A DNA stretch of 64,000 nucleotides from the NCBI GenBank assembly GCA_024349245.1, contig JALDNG010000041.1, forward strand, positions 6,717,501 through 6,781,500, in the 5' to 3' direction. The translations under genes were made by a program, and so were the position numbers. Every line of letters begins with the position of its first letter. Positions within the stretch are counted from its first letter, which is position 1. The notes under the pieces are model-generated. The model was not told the origin of the DNA. It searched no databases and saw only the letters and a list, made by a program, of their open reading frames with translations. Source of the DNA: Neodontobutis hainanensis. Its lineage: Eukaryota > Chordata > Actinopteri > Gobiiformes > Odontobutidae. This document shows positions 49,685-63,440 of the stretch, in pieces.

Positions 49685-49850
49685 CTGATCAGATGTTAGT
49701 GTGGTCGTCCTATAACTAGAAGGTTGATGGTTCGATTCCTGCTCTCCCTAGTTCTAACTGTCCTTGGACAAGTCACTTAATCCATCTTGCCTCCAGTGCC
49801 ACAGCTCTGGTGTTTGAACGTGTGAGAATGTGGGACAATGGACATTCATT
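49685..49850 (+). mobile_element. tRNA-derived SINE copy 2, diverged
   Basis: The B-box GGTTCGATTCC near 49,729 is good. The body is altered (CCTTGGACAAGTCACTTAATC) but CTTGCCTCCAGTGCC is retained. The A-box is degraded and the 3' end differs from copies 3-6 (GTGTTTGAACGTGTGAGAAT), like copy 1, so copies 1 and 2 belong to an older or different subfamily. Confidence 0.7.
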
Positions 49851-49992
49851 CATGTGGCTGTGTCTCATGTATGTTCATCGACATGGACTGTCCCAATCCA
49901 ACAAAGAAATGAAACAATCAAATGTCATCAGCAAAAATGACAATAACAGTTTAACTGGACAAACACTGGGCAAGTTGTTTCTTAATCTGAGC

Positions 49993-50060
49993 CAGTGGTT
50001 CTCAACTGTTTGCTTCTCAGGACAATTTTATCAAGAGGGACATATTTTAAAACCCATTTT
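49993..50060 (+). mobile_element. hAT-like end fragment
   Basis: CAGTGGTTCTCAACTGTTTG at 49,993 matches the 'cagtggttctcaac' terminal inverted repeat style of hAT/Charlie-type elements. I found no matching inverted end within the next kilobase, so this is an isolated end or a decayed element. Confidence 0.45.
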
Positions 50061-50345
50061 GATGTGGATTTACAACACACGTAACATATTCAAAGTTTAC
50101 AATCTCCTAAAATAATATTGCTATTGGTTTTAGGTTGTGGCCATTTTTGTGGTAAAAAGTCATTGAAATTCCTGTAACTCTCAAAAACAGGATCTGACTT
50201 GACCCAATGGAGCAAAAAAGTTATTAAAAACCAGCAGCCTTCAGCTATTGTTACAATGGATTTTATGTTTAGATGATGTGGACCAAGTAAGGAGCCTGTC
50301 AGATCAAAAACCTAGGAGGTTGCTCACACATTCAAACCAAAATGG

Positions 50346-51115
50346 ACACTGTTCTGTTGGAGATAAGCTGTGGTCTCCATAGAATTCTTTGCTCATGACC
50401 CCATGACGAATGTTTGTACCAAAGTTAATTTGGCTATGACTAACTACATTTTTTACTTCCAATTGACTTTTTTCAGCAGAGCGTGGCTGTGACAACACTG
50501 TTGTAGATAAGGTGTGGTCCTTATTGGCTTTGACAAACAAAATTTCGGGGAACCAATTATAACTTTTTAGGGTTCGCTGGTAATAAAATTTTTAAAGATA
50601 GAGGGTTTCATTTATTGTTTAGGGCATGAAGACCCAGAAAAAATGTCATGGGGCTAACCATGTATGTGAAAGTTACAGGAGTACAGGAGCAGGCTCAACG
50701 CGCTCTGGGGCGGCAGAAGCTCAGTGGGTAGAGTGGTTGTCCTTCATCAGAAGGTAGGCAGTTCGATTCTCACTCTCCCCACAGTTCATACTGTTGTCGT
50801 GTTTTTGGGCAAGACACTTAACCCACCTTGCCTCCAGTGACTGTAACACTGGTAATTACTGTAGAACAATGTAAGTCGCTTTGGATAAAAGCGTCAGCTA
50901 AATGAATAAATGTCTTTATTGACTTTTTCCACAAACAAGCGTGGGTCTTTTAACACAGATAGGTGTGCTACTCATTGGCTTTTTTTTCAGCAGCTCATAG
51001 GAGATGTATATACCAACTTTAACTTGTCTAGAACTACATTTTTGGATCCCATTTTATATCCCATTATATTTTGACTTTGTAGGGTGCGCTGTAGACCCAT
51101 TTTTTTTAAGATGGC
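50346..51115 (+). repeat. Three diverged tandem-like repeat units interrupted by a SINE
   Basis: Related blocks recur: GGAGATAAGCTGTGGTC (near 50,360), GTAGATAAGGTGTGGTC (near 50,503) and CAGATAGGTGTGCTACTC (near 50,957). Also paired are ATTGACTTTTTTCAGCAGAG (50,463) with ATTGACTTTTTCCACAAAC (50,918); TTTGTACCAAAGTTAATTTG (50,412) with ATATACCAACTTTAACTTG (51,008); and TAGGGTTCGCTGG with TAGGGTGCGCTG. The first two units are about 148 bp apart. I do not recognise the family. Confidence 0.5.
50709..50912 (+). mobile_element. tRNA-derived SINE copy 3
   Basis: A full-length-looking copy: GGCGGCAGAAGCTCAGTGGG (A-box), GTTCGATTCTC (B-box, near 50,760), GGGCAAGACACTTAACCC, CTTGCCTCCAGTGACTG and the tail GGATAAAAGCGTCAGCTAAA ending AATGAATAAATG. 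It lies inside a region of diverged older repeat units (50,340-51,120), so it is younger than those units. Confidence 0.87.
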
Positions 51116-52520
51116 TCTGTTATTAATATATGATTATGTTCTTTATATAAATGTGCACAAACAAAAGGAGTTGCAAGAAATTTAATGACTTTTTAACACA
51201 AAAATGGACACACCCTAAAACTAATAGCAATACTATTTTAAGTCCTTTTTGCCTGGTCAACAGACAAGAGTGTTTTGATCCACCTTTAAGAACCGTACCA
51301 CGGCTGAGGAGAAGTGAGGTGCTTCTGTAAGTGTATTTGGAATGCTTTTTCTCCCTTTTGACAACAGAATGCTTCTTAAAGAGTGATATTGTGCAAATAA
51401 ATCAATCCTAATAAAGGTACCACATAACTTTCTTTAAATACCTTACTCTTTTAGCCTTTTTCTTTTTACGTCTTTACTACAATAGTCAACACAACATCAC
51501 TTTTACTGTTGCAGCATTGTCTCTGACACCATATCCTAGCCTTTTTTATTTCTCAGTGGATTGCTCTTAAATAAGTTGTCCCCCTGAATTTGCGTTCTGG
51601 TTTATAGAGACATATAAATTGTGCAGGTCCTGAGTTGGGAGATAAAATGTGTGAAAAGCGAGCAGTAGGATTTGGAGCAGTATGCAGAGGGGAGCAGCCA
51701 AAACAGAGAGAGTATATCAGCCGCACTTGCCTGGCAGCCTCACTGAGCTGCTAAGCAGGGCTTAACGATGCCCATGGGCTTGTGTGTGTGCGTGCGTGTG
51801 CCTAAGAGTGTGTGTTTCTGTGCTTCCTTCTCGATAAGCCTAAAAACAAGAGCTCCACATTTCAGGGTCACGAAAAGGCCACGGAATATGAAATAGCATT
51901 TGTAGTTAATATGTGCAAAACTTTTTTCAAGAGCTGATAAGTTGTGAATAAACAATGAAAGTGGGTGAAAGATGTTTTAATTGCAAAGAGAAATCCCTGC
52001 TCTACTTTGGTAAACACTTTTCTATGTCTACTCCACTTTATTGCTTCTTCATTACTGACTCTAATGTCCTATAGAAATTATCTAAAGCTCAGCATGAGAA
52101 GCTTGTGAGTATTATTCAGTACAATCCAATGTTGTTATATGAAGCATTTAATGGAGAACAAGATTCATGGTCTATTATAGAGACATGTTTTGACTGGGTC
52201 GACTCAGCAAGAGCTTGAGGGACTTTCAAAAAAGATGCCATATATAGGTTTATAAGCACACTCCAGACCTCAGTCACTGTGTGGTTTGCTGTAGGAGAAA
52301 ACAAAGCTTTAAACAGAGGACATTTATAGAAGTCTCGTCCTCTGTTTTGGGACTATTGTTAATGATCTGACTGGCCATCCTGCTAGTAGGATATTTGACC
52401 TTCTTCCTTCAGGGAAACTGCATCCTTCAATTACTACTTCCTGCTTTGCAAAACGTTTCCTTTCCTGAGTTGTGATGAGTCTGAAGAACATGCTTTGAAC
52501 CAACTCGAACATGTACTTTG

Positions 52521-52702
52521 TACGGCAGCAGTAGCTCAGTGGGTAGAGTGGTCATTCTTCAACCGGAAGGTAGGCGGTTCATTCTGTCGTTGTGTCCTTG
52601 GGCAAGACACTTAACCCACCTTGCCTCCAGTGACTGTAACACTGGTAATTACTGTAGAACAATGTAAGTCACTTTGGATAAAATTGTCTGCTAAATGAAT
52701 AA
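52521..52702 (+). mobile_element. tRNA-derived SINE copy 4 with 10-bp target duplication
   Basis: The A-box (GCAGTAGCTCAGTGGGTAGA), the GGGCAAGACACTTAACC body, CCTTGCCTCCAGTGACTG and the tail GGATAAAATTGTCTGCTAAA are clear. The segment between the B-box and the body (CACTCTCCCCACAGTTC in sister copies) is deleted. ATGTACTTTG occurs just before the element (52,511-52,520) and again just after it (52,703-52,712), a 10-bp target-site duplication that fixes the boundaries and supports LINE-type retrotransposition. Confidence 0.88.
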
Positions 52703-52712
52703 ATGTACTTTG

Positions 52713-57535
<4,823 letters not shown>

Positions 57536-57668
57536 CAAGTTCAAGTACAAGTAATTTATTGATAATTAAACACTGCATATATTTTTCCTTTAATATTCTG
57601 CAGTGATCCGTTGATTCGACTACAACATGCTCCAAATGGTAACAACCTTTCCTCTGTAAAGTGTAGCT

Positions 57669-57869
57669 GGCGGCAATAGCTCAGTAGGTAGAGTGGTCGT
57701 CCTTTAACCAGAAGGTAGGGGGTTCAATTCCCACTCTCCCCACAGTTCATACTGTCGTTGTGTTCTTGGGCAAGACACTTAACCCACCTTGCCTCCAGTA
57801 GCTGTAACACTGGTAATTACTGTAGAACAATGTAAGTTGCTTTGGATAAAAGCGTCAGCTAAATGAATA
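57669..57869 (+). mobile_element. tRNA-derived SINE copy 5
   Basis: A nearly intact copy: GGCGGCAATAGCTCAGTAGG (A-box), GGTTCAATTCCC (B-box), the GGGCAAGACACTTAACC body, CCTTGCCTCCAGTA and the tail GGATAAAAGCGTCAGCTAAA. The pol III internal promoter is recognisable and the head is tRNA-like. The shared tail suggests mobilisation by a partner LINE with the same 3' end (family knowledge, not shown here). There is no convincing target-site duplication. Confidence 0.85.
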
Positions 57870-57960
57870 TCCAGTGTTTATTGCACATATGGTTTACAAC
57901 TCAAACTTTAAACTATAGGCTAAAGAAATGTGTTTTAATTGAGCATAAGATCGCTCTGTT

Positions 57961-58025
57961 GGCCCGGCCCTTCACCAAAGTCCAAATGTGACCCTTGGAG
58001 AAAAATAATTGCCCACCCTTGCTCT
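57961..58025 (-). mobile_element. hAT-like transposon end fragment
   Basis: On the minus strand the fragment reads AGCAAGGGTGGGCAATTATT, then CTCCAAGGGTCACATTTGG and GGGCCGGGCC. This is the 'gggtgggcaa...gggccacat' style of hAT-family ends in fish. The opposite end is not found nearby. Confidence 0.5.
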
Positions 58026-59339
58026 ATATGAATGGTACAAGGTAAAACTGCTCCCTCTTTTGAACTTTGTGCACCTGTGATTTAAAGGATAGAATTAGTA
58101 TAGTAAGTCAGATATGCAGTGTTATAAAAGTCACTTCATTAATACTCTGTGATTTAACCAGAATCCCCAGTAACTGGTCAGTAAGTGCATGTGTTGAATA
58201 GGAAAACATGTGCTGCTGATTGGCCTAAGTGAGTTTAGTCTTTCTTTGGGCTTCAGTGTTGGTGCATATCAACACAGTTTAATGTGCTATAAGCAGGTGC
58301 AGATTATCATTGGATAAGGTCTGATGGTAAATTTTAATTCAGGCCACATCATAATGCATGTGGATTTTTGACAAATAAATGAAACTTCTCATACAACGCA
58401 TAGTTTCAAGTGTTTTTGCAGATTTTGCAGTTGCAGACATAATCTTTTAATAAATGCAGATTCAGAGGTTATGCAGTGTTGCTTTAACCAACAGGCACTA
58501 GATCTGCACCAGTGAGTTCTTATAGCCTAGTGGCCTGGGTGAGAGATGCTCACAACTCCATCTCTGGAACTTTGAGGGTGTGTGCCACAGAGTCACCGAG
58601 AGCACAAAGCTGTGTGGGTCTGACAGGCCACATATGGTCACACTGTATACTGGAGGAGCATCTACTTTAATCTCAGAGGCAGCTTTAGCTTATGAAAATG
58701 TAACTGTATAATATATAATGTTTCTATAAATTTGGCATGTATGGAATATTATAAATTTCGTTAGTTGACTTACATTTTTAAGATTGTTAACAGTTTTGCC
58801 TTTCTTTGTAACAAGAGGCTGTAAAATGATTTCAGCAGATGGTCAGATGAATAAATAAATCACACATTTCTTCTTTGCAACAACCCTTTGTGCTAATTTT
58901 CTGTGCCAAAATTATGGCTGCCTGTCATAAATAAATATATATATATATACCATAAAGCACATTTGTGTTTGTCTGACATATTTAGAGCATTGTGATAACT
59001 TAGTTACACTTTTGTCATTATTTTCATACACATTTAAATTCCAAATTTTCTCCAAACAGAGGTTGCATTGAACACTGCAGCTGGTAAAGCAGTCATTGTC
59101 TATTTGTGGCCTGCCACAGTGGAACATATATCCCCTTTAACTGCAGTGAAAGCTAATATCTCAGTTGCAGTGACAATTCATGTTCAAAAGCCAATTGGTT
59201 TATGGTAAAAATGCAATGATGTACACTTCTTACCAGGGCATAAACAGCTGTGTGGCAGAAGTTTAATTGCAGTGCCTGGCATCTGGAAACAGCTTTTTAG
59301 TGACAGGCCCTGTGCACTTCATCACAAATCCAATTAGCT
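58026..59339. other. Upstream flank of the CpG island
   Basis: AT-rich DNA with a short (AT)n near 58,934-58,949. Nothing recognisable as an exon or repeat is seen up to the start of the CpG island. Confidence 0.55.
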
Positions 59340-59474
59340 TGTCTCCGTCGTGCAGACATGAAACGCCACCGCGCAATAATGACATTACTCATAAAACTCA
59401 GGACCGATCGCTTTTCTTTTGGACAAAAAAGACTTGATGGGCAGAGAGTGGGCTACACCTGTGCGGCTTCTCTG

Positions 59475-59508
59475 ATTGGACAGGCCTCTCGCTCTACCCC
59501 GCCCCCCC
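59475..59508 (+). promoter_or_regulatory. Inverted CCAAT box and GC box
   Basis: GATTGG (59,474-59,479) is the reverse complement of a CCAAT box. CCCCGCCCC, an Sp1/KLF-type GC box, begins at 59,497. They lie about 20 bp apart and about 200 bp upstream of the chosen start codon, a usual arrangement for TATA-less promoters. Factor binding is inferred from the motifs only. Confidence 0.45.
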
Positions 59509-59693
59509 GGTACGCTGTCCGCCTCTCCAAACCCTGAGCGGCTCAGTCGATCCTGTTCCCGGAGCGTGCCATGAGCTCCTATCTCTCCGCGCGCACGCAC
59601 AGCGATACACATGGTGGCACCACGGCAGCCCGCTCTGCGCTGACCCAAACGGACGCTGTTTAGGACAACCTTGCCCCCCTTGACCGGTGCTGA

Positions 59694-59696
59694 ATG
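59694..59696 (+). other. Alternative upstream in-frame start codon
   Basis: This ATG lies 15 bp upstream of, and in frame with, the chosen start. It would add five residues (MFGGT). Its context has T at -3 and T at +4, both unfavourable, and the codon just before it is TGA. The start at 59,709 has the stronger Kozak context, so it is preferred, with leaky initiation at 59,694 possible. Confidence 0.4.
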
Positions 59697-59708
59697 TTCG
59701 GAGGCACC

Positions 59709-59802
59709 ATGCTTTCCCGCTCGCGGAGTTGTGGCGTCGGGCTCGTGGCGTGGATTTGGAGTCTGGCAGCGCTCGGAACGTGGGGCATCCCCGCGAATGA
59801 AG
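59709..59802 (+). CDS. First coding exon (signal peptide) of a probable Eph receptor, EphA4-like; partial
   Basis: Seen: the frame opens at ATG 59,709 (context GGCACCATGC, with A at -3) and encodes 31 residues plus one base. A short basic start (MLSRSRSC) leads into a hydrophobic stretch (VGLVAWIWSLAALGTW) and then GIPANE, which is a classical secretory signal peptide. The exon ends in GAAG followed by GTAAGA, a near-ideal donor, so it closes in phase 1. An in-frame ATG at 59,694 has a poor context and is preceded directly by an in-frame TGA, so the frame is closed upstream. Known: Eph receptor genes place the signal peptide in exon 1, and mature EphA4 begins near ...PANEVTLLD, where a split G|TN codon would give the Val. 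Inferred: an EphA-type receptor tyrosine kinase, a membrane protein that binds ephrins, transcribed rightward. Exon 2 is not visible within the 4.2 kb that follows. Exon confidence is about 0.75 and family identity about 0.45; any other secreted or membrane protein gene remains possible. Confidence 0.6.
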
Positions 59803-60724
59803 GTAAGAGACGCTCATTAACGATGACACTAACAGCAGCACAGGTGGCACAACCGTATTGTTCCTGAAGTGCGCTTTCTGTGGCACAAGGGAAGACAATG
59901 TTGTACTGAGGGTCGCCTTTAAAACCCAGCGGATATGTTTTTATGACAGTCATGTTCCGTTTGTCTGAGATAACTGTTGAAAGAGATAGACTTCAATTAA
60001 AAAATTACCTTTGAACACAGCTCACGTCTGTCCATATCTCCGCCGGTCCTTCGAGCACTTGGATGCGCAGACTGACGCGCAATGCGCCTCAATCAGCTCA
60101 GCGTGCTGCGCTTGTCTTTAAGTGGAGCGTCCAGGTGCTGACCAGACGGCACTGACCACCAAGACCAGATATAGCAGTTAACACACTTTTTTACGATTTG
60201 TAATTGTCTCGGGGCAGTCAGTTTTAAATGACATAGAATATATATAAAAATGTACAGGTCGTGGCATCATGCGTCTGTGTTCAAATGTGAATTACAGACA
60301 ATACATTATTGTTATCTTCTTTTGTTACACGTTACCAATCAAAATGTGAGCAGACAGAAGAGGCTACAGTAACACAAAGATTCTTTAGAGAAGTCATTTG
60401 GCAAAGTCTGTGTGGACACTAATCTCATTGAACCTATTTTAAATGAGTCATTACAGTTTTCAGTCAGACCTGTTTCCCTCTGTTAATGATGCATCTGAGT
60501 GGCCCAATCTCATTTCTTAACTATGGCCTAGCTGTTCCAATTCGTACAGTCTTACTTTCATATACCAAAAATACATTACCTTTAATTAAGCATTATTGAG
60601 TTATTGCTGAGATGATGTCTACATGCAAGTCACAATTACACATCTGTATATCATCCAACAAAGGTCAAGTCTGGAGACGTAGCTTAAAGGTGAACGTACA
60701 AAATGGTTTCTAAAGCAGGGTTCC

Positions 60725-60850
60725 CACGCCATTGTCCACACGCCGACAAGCATTTTAATAGAGCAGATGAATGCCATTGTTGGAGGCTATTAGACAGCGC
60801 TACGCCGGGAGGAAGGAGCATTCATCAACCTGCTTATTCTTTTCTTGGCA
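60725..60850. promoter_or_regulatory. Candidate conserved noncoding element in intron 1
   Basis: This is a balanced-composition, repeat-free block inside AT-rich intron sequence. It has several CpGs outside the island (ACGCC, ACACGCC, TACGCCGGG), CCATTGTT-type SOX-like words and TTATT-rich words. The call rests on appearance only; conservation was not tested. Confidence 0.25.
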
Positions 60851-61819
60851 GATTTATTCCTTAAAGTTTAGCTTCACACAACGTTTCCCCAGTGTGTGGT
60901 CTCCAGGACTTTAAGGGTTTTAAAACTCTAATGGTCTTCCTATGTTCAAGGAAAAGGACAGATATTAAAAGTTTGTTGTTTGGTATATTTAATGTGGGTC
61001 ACCAGAAACTGTATATAATTCCACAGATTTAAAAAGCATGTTTTTAATTGTCTGCATGCATATATTTCCCACTCGTGGCTGGTTATAGTCAAGTCTGGTT
61101 ATAAAACATGTCTTACCTCTTTGTTTCCCGATAAAAAAGTTTGGTTAATAAAGCTTTAGCCTTTTGTACTTGTGCCTTTGCTGCTCAAAAGTAACAAAAA
61201 GGGAAAAGTTATCCAATGAGCATTTCTGGGCAAGAGCCCTTTGACTCAGATTATGTCAAAATCAGCTCCTCATGACATCTATTTTCCTCAGTTTCTGCCA
61301 AGACATGCATCGCAAAACTTGTAAACACGCCTTGTTAAAGCCAATCACGGACTTTAAAAACGCCATTTGAATGAAAAGTCTGATATTTTACTGAAATATA
61401 AATCAGTTGGATTAATAAACAATGTCTTCTGGACTGGACCTTAACTTTCAGGTTTGAGTGAAATCCCATGACTGTCTAACAAAATGTAATGGCCATTTTA
61501 GATTCATTTGCTGCATATTAACAGGATAACATTTTTACTATTGCACTGGAGACAGAAGCCCATAATTAAAATGGCCACCATTCTCTTATTGGGCTATTCC
61601 ATTGTAATTGAAAATGTAATACTGAACCACTTATTGCAGGGGAAGTCTCAGTTTCAGAGATAACATTCACCAACGTATATGGCATATACTTTCAAAACAG
61701 AGTGAAACTTTCTGGATTCATAAACCTTATCTGTAACGATGACAAAGAGGCAGTCCCTGTGTCACCTTTCTGCGTTGAACATTTTTCTCACAGTGGGATG
61801 GTTTCTCTACAGTGGTGCT

Positions 61820-62190
61820 GATGGATAACACCGAGGGAAGATGTAGCCACAATGCAGACTTGATTAATTTCCTCTCTTCAAGCAAATCCATTCTTATTTA
61901 AATTGATCATTTTTTGTGGATATCACTGCGATGCCAGATGTCTCTCATTTGTTTTAGAGAGTGTTATTGCATTGGAGTAATAATGATGTTCGGCTAACGG
62001 AGGACTTGTGAAGCAAGAGAGTTTAAAACCCATTACGCTGCTTTTTGTTGATGAAATGATAGCGGATTTGCTGCATTGGATTAATGACGGTAAATGAGTG
62101 TGTGTGAGCGGCAGGCCATTGAGCCCAGAGCATAACGTGTCAATGCTGTTATCAGCGATCATGTGGGACAAACAGATACAATGGGACAAA
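61820..62190. promoter_or_regulatory. Candidate conserved noncoding element in intron 1
   Basis: This stretch has no recognisable repeat and has many homeodomain-type cores (TTGATTAATTT, GGAGTAATAATG, GGATTAATGACGG) plus GATCA/TGATC words around 61,860-62,100. That texture is typical of vertebrate developmental enhancers. A minus-strand reading frame across it (61,923-62,237) resembles no protein I know. Confidence 0.28.
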
Positions 62191-62443
62191 AGTGGCAGAT
62201 GAAGGTTTAGGAAATGACATGTTTTATGTTTTAACAACTGGTTCCAGGAGCATGAGGTAGATGCTTTGACACAAGTTTGTTTTTAGGAGCACTGAGGTCA
62301 ACTTACCCCCTAATCCTGTGACGGCTCAAAAGAGGCGAAAGTATGGAGCAGAAATGTACATGGGCTTTTAGAGCATAAAAAAACATCTTATTTGTAAACT
62401 CGTTTGAGAATCCCTTTTAATTTTCAAGGTGTAATATTCCAAC

Positions 62444-62691
62444 TAGGGCTGCACAATATCAGGGAAGCATGCATTATGTGAAAATTATGTTTTTTTTTTT
62501 AAAGTCACATTTGGCCCAGAACTTAAATTGTATTCTAATATACAACTCCCACTGGGTCCACTAGTTCTGCAAACTTTTATATCTGCAAAATATGAAACAC
62601 AAAATATTAATTCAATTTAAGCATCTCATTGGGAGATGGATGTATTAATTGTTGATATTCTGATTCATTTGCATTATATTGTGCAGACCTA
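62444..62691. mobile_element. Short MITE with 17-bp terminal inverted repeats
   Basis: The left end TAGGGCTGCACAATATC and the reverse complement of the right end, TAGGTCTGCACAATATA, match at 15 of 17 positions and enclose about 250 bp. The interior is AT-rich and has no coding capacity. 'Agggctgcac' ends occur on several fish nonautonomous DNA transposons, so superfamily assignment (hAT or other) is uncertain. I see no clear 8-bp target duplication; CTA occurs at both outer edges. Confidence 0.6.
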
Positions 62692-62769
62692 AACTCAAGT
62701 TTTGGTTAAATAATCTTTAACATGTTCCAATGTGGCTAAACACTGAAGTACTGACGTTAGAGATGCAGT

Positions 62770-62945
62770 TACGTCCACAGTATTCAAGATCAAGACATGA
62801 CAGCAACCAGTCCTGAGTCATGACCTACACTTTTAGGGCTCAAGACCAAGTCAAGACCACGATCAGTGTGAAATTCATTGTAAGAGATAATAAGGAACAG
62901 TAAAAAAATTCAAAGTCCATTCCTAGACCAAAGTCATAAAAAGAT
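62770..62945. repeat. Degenerate CAAGACC-type interspersed repeat
   Basis: Words such as AAGATCAAGACATGACA, CAAGACCAAGTCAAGACC and AGACCAAAGTCATAAA recur across this stretch. It resembles a family common in fish genomes that is built from 'tcaagaccaag' units. It is degraded and its boundaries are approximate. Confidence 0.4.
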
Positions 62946-63212
62946 CAAAATGATTTCAATCCATGACAAGAATGATTGGTCAAATAAACAGTTTTGGTTT
63001 ATTTTGACAGGTTTATTATGTAATGACCTTTATAGATATGCTTTGTTAGAACAGCATCAGAGAAAAATAGCTTGACATTGTGTAACATATACAAAACTCT
63101 ATCCAATATGTTCAATTAATATTAACACTGAACATGCAGCCTTTTACTACAAATCTAACCTCTAAATATAGTCATTTTTTTAGATAGAACCAAAATTGGC
63201 TGTAGATATATA

Positions 63213-63380
63213 GGGCTGCAGTAGCTCAGTGGGTAGATGGTTTGAGTCTTACTCTCCCCACAGTTCATATTGTCGTTGTGTCCTTGGGCAAGACACTTAC
63301 CCCACCTTGCCTCCAGTGGCTGTAACACTGGAAATGACTGTAGAACAATGTACAATGTAAGTCGCTTTGAATAAAAGCGA
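63213..63380 (+). mobile_element. tRNA-derived SINE copy 6, internally deleted
   Basis: The copy carries the A-box region (GCAGTAGCTCAGTGGGTAGA), the central GGGCAAGACACTTA block, CTTGCCTCCAGTG and the GTAAGTCGCTTTGAATAAAA tail of the local SINE family. About 27 bp between the A-box and the B-box region are missing compared with the copies at 50.7 and 57.7 kb, and ACAATGT is duplicated near 63,346-63,359. The deletion removes part of the internal promoter, so the copy is inactive. Confidence 0.8.
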
Positions 63381-63440
63381 CTTACAGATGTTCTATAAAA
63401 GTGACTTACAGATGTTCTACAGATGTCCTATAAATGTAAA
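63371..63440 (+). repeat. Short tandem duplication of the SINE tail
   Basis: A unit near ATAAAAGCGACTTACAGATG, then TTCT, is repeated with one change (AAAGTGACTTACAGATG) and followed by a shortened third piece (ACAGATGTCCTATAAATG). It begins exactly at the SINE 3' end, so it probably arose from the SINE tail by slippage. Confidence 0.6.

Larger units (their letters stand above)
59340..60120 (+). promoter_or_regulatory. CpG island promoter of the signal-peptide gene
   Basis: CpG density rises sharply here: I count about 35 CpGs by eye in 59,461-59,820, while flanking DNA is AT-rich and CpG-poor. The island spans the first coding exon and tapers into intron 1, with a second CpG cluster near 60,040-60,110. 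Upstream of the ATG are an inverted CCAAT box (ATTGG at 59,475-59,479) and a GC box (CCCCGCCCCCCC at 59,497-59,508). I see no TATA box, which fits a dispersed-start CpG-island promoter. The transcription start cannot be fixed from sequence alone; about 59,520-59,640 is plausible. Confidence 0.7.

Noticed and set aside
59494..59898. 134-codon minus-strand frame (and neighbours at 59,385 and 59,660)
   Set aside because: It is antisense to the CpG-island exon. High GC lowers stop frequency and no domain is recognisable.
60800..60860. TTTTCTTGGCAG acceptor-like site in intron 1
   Set aside because: The following sequence quickly meets stops in the required phase and has no Eph similarity.
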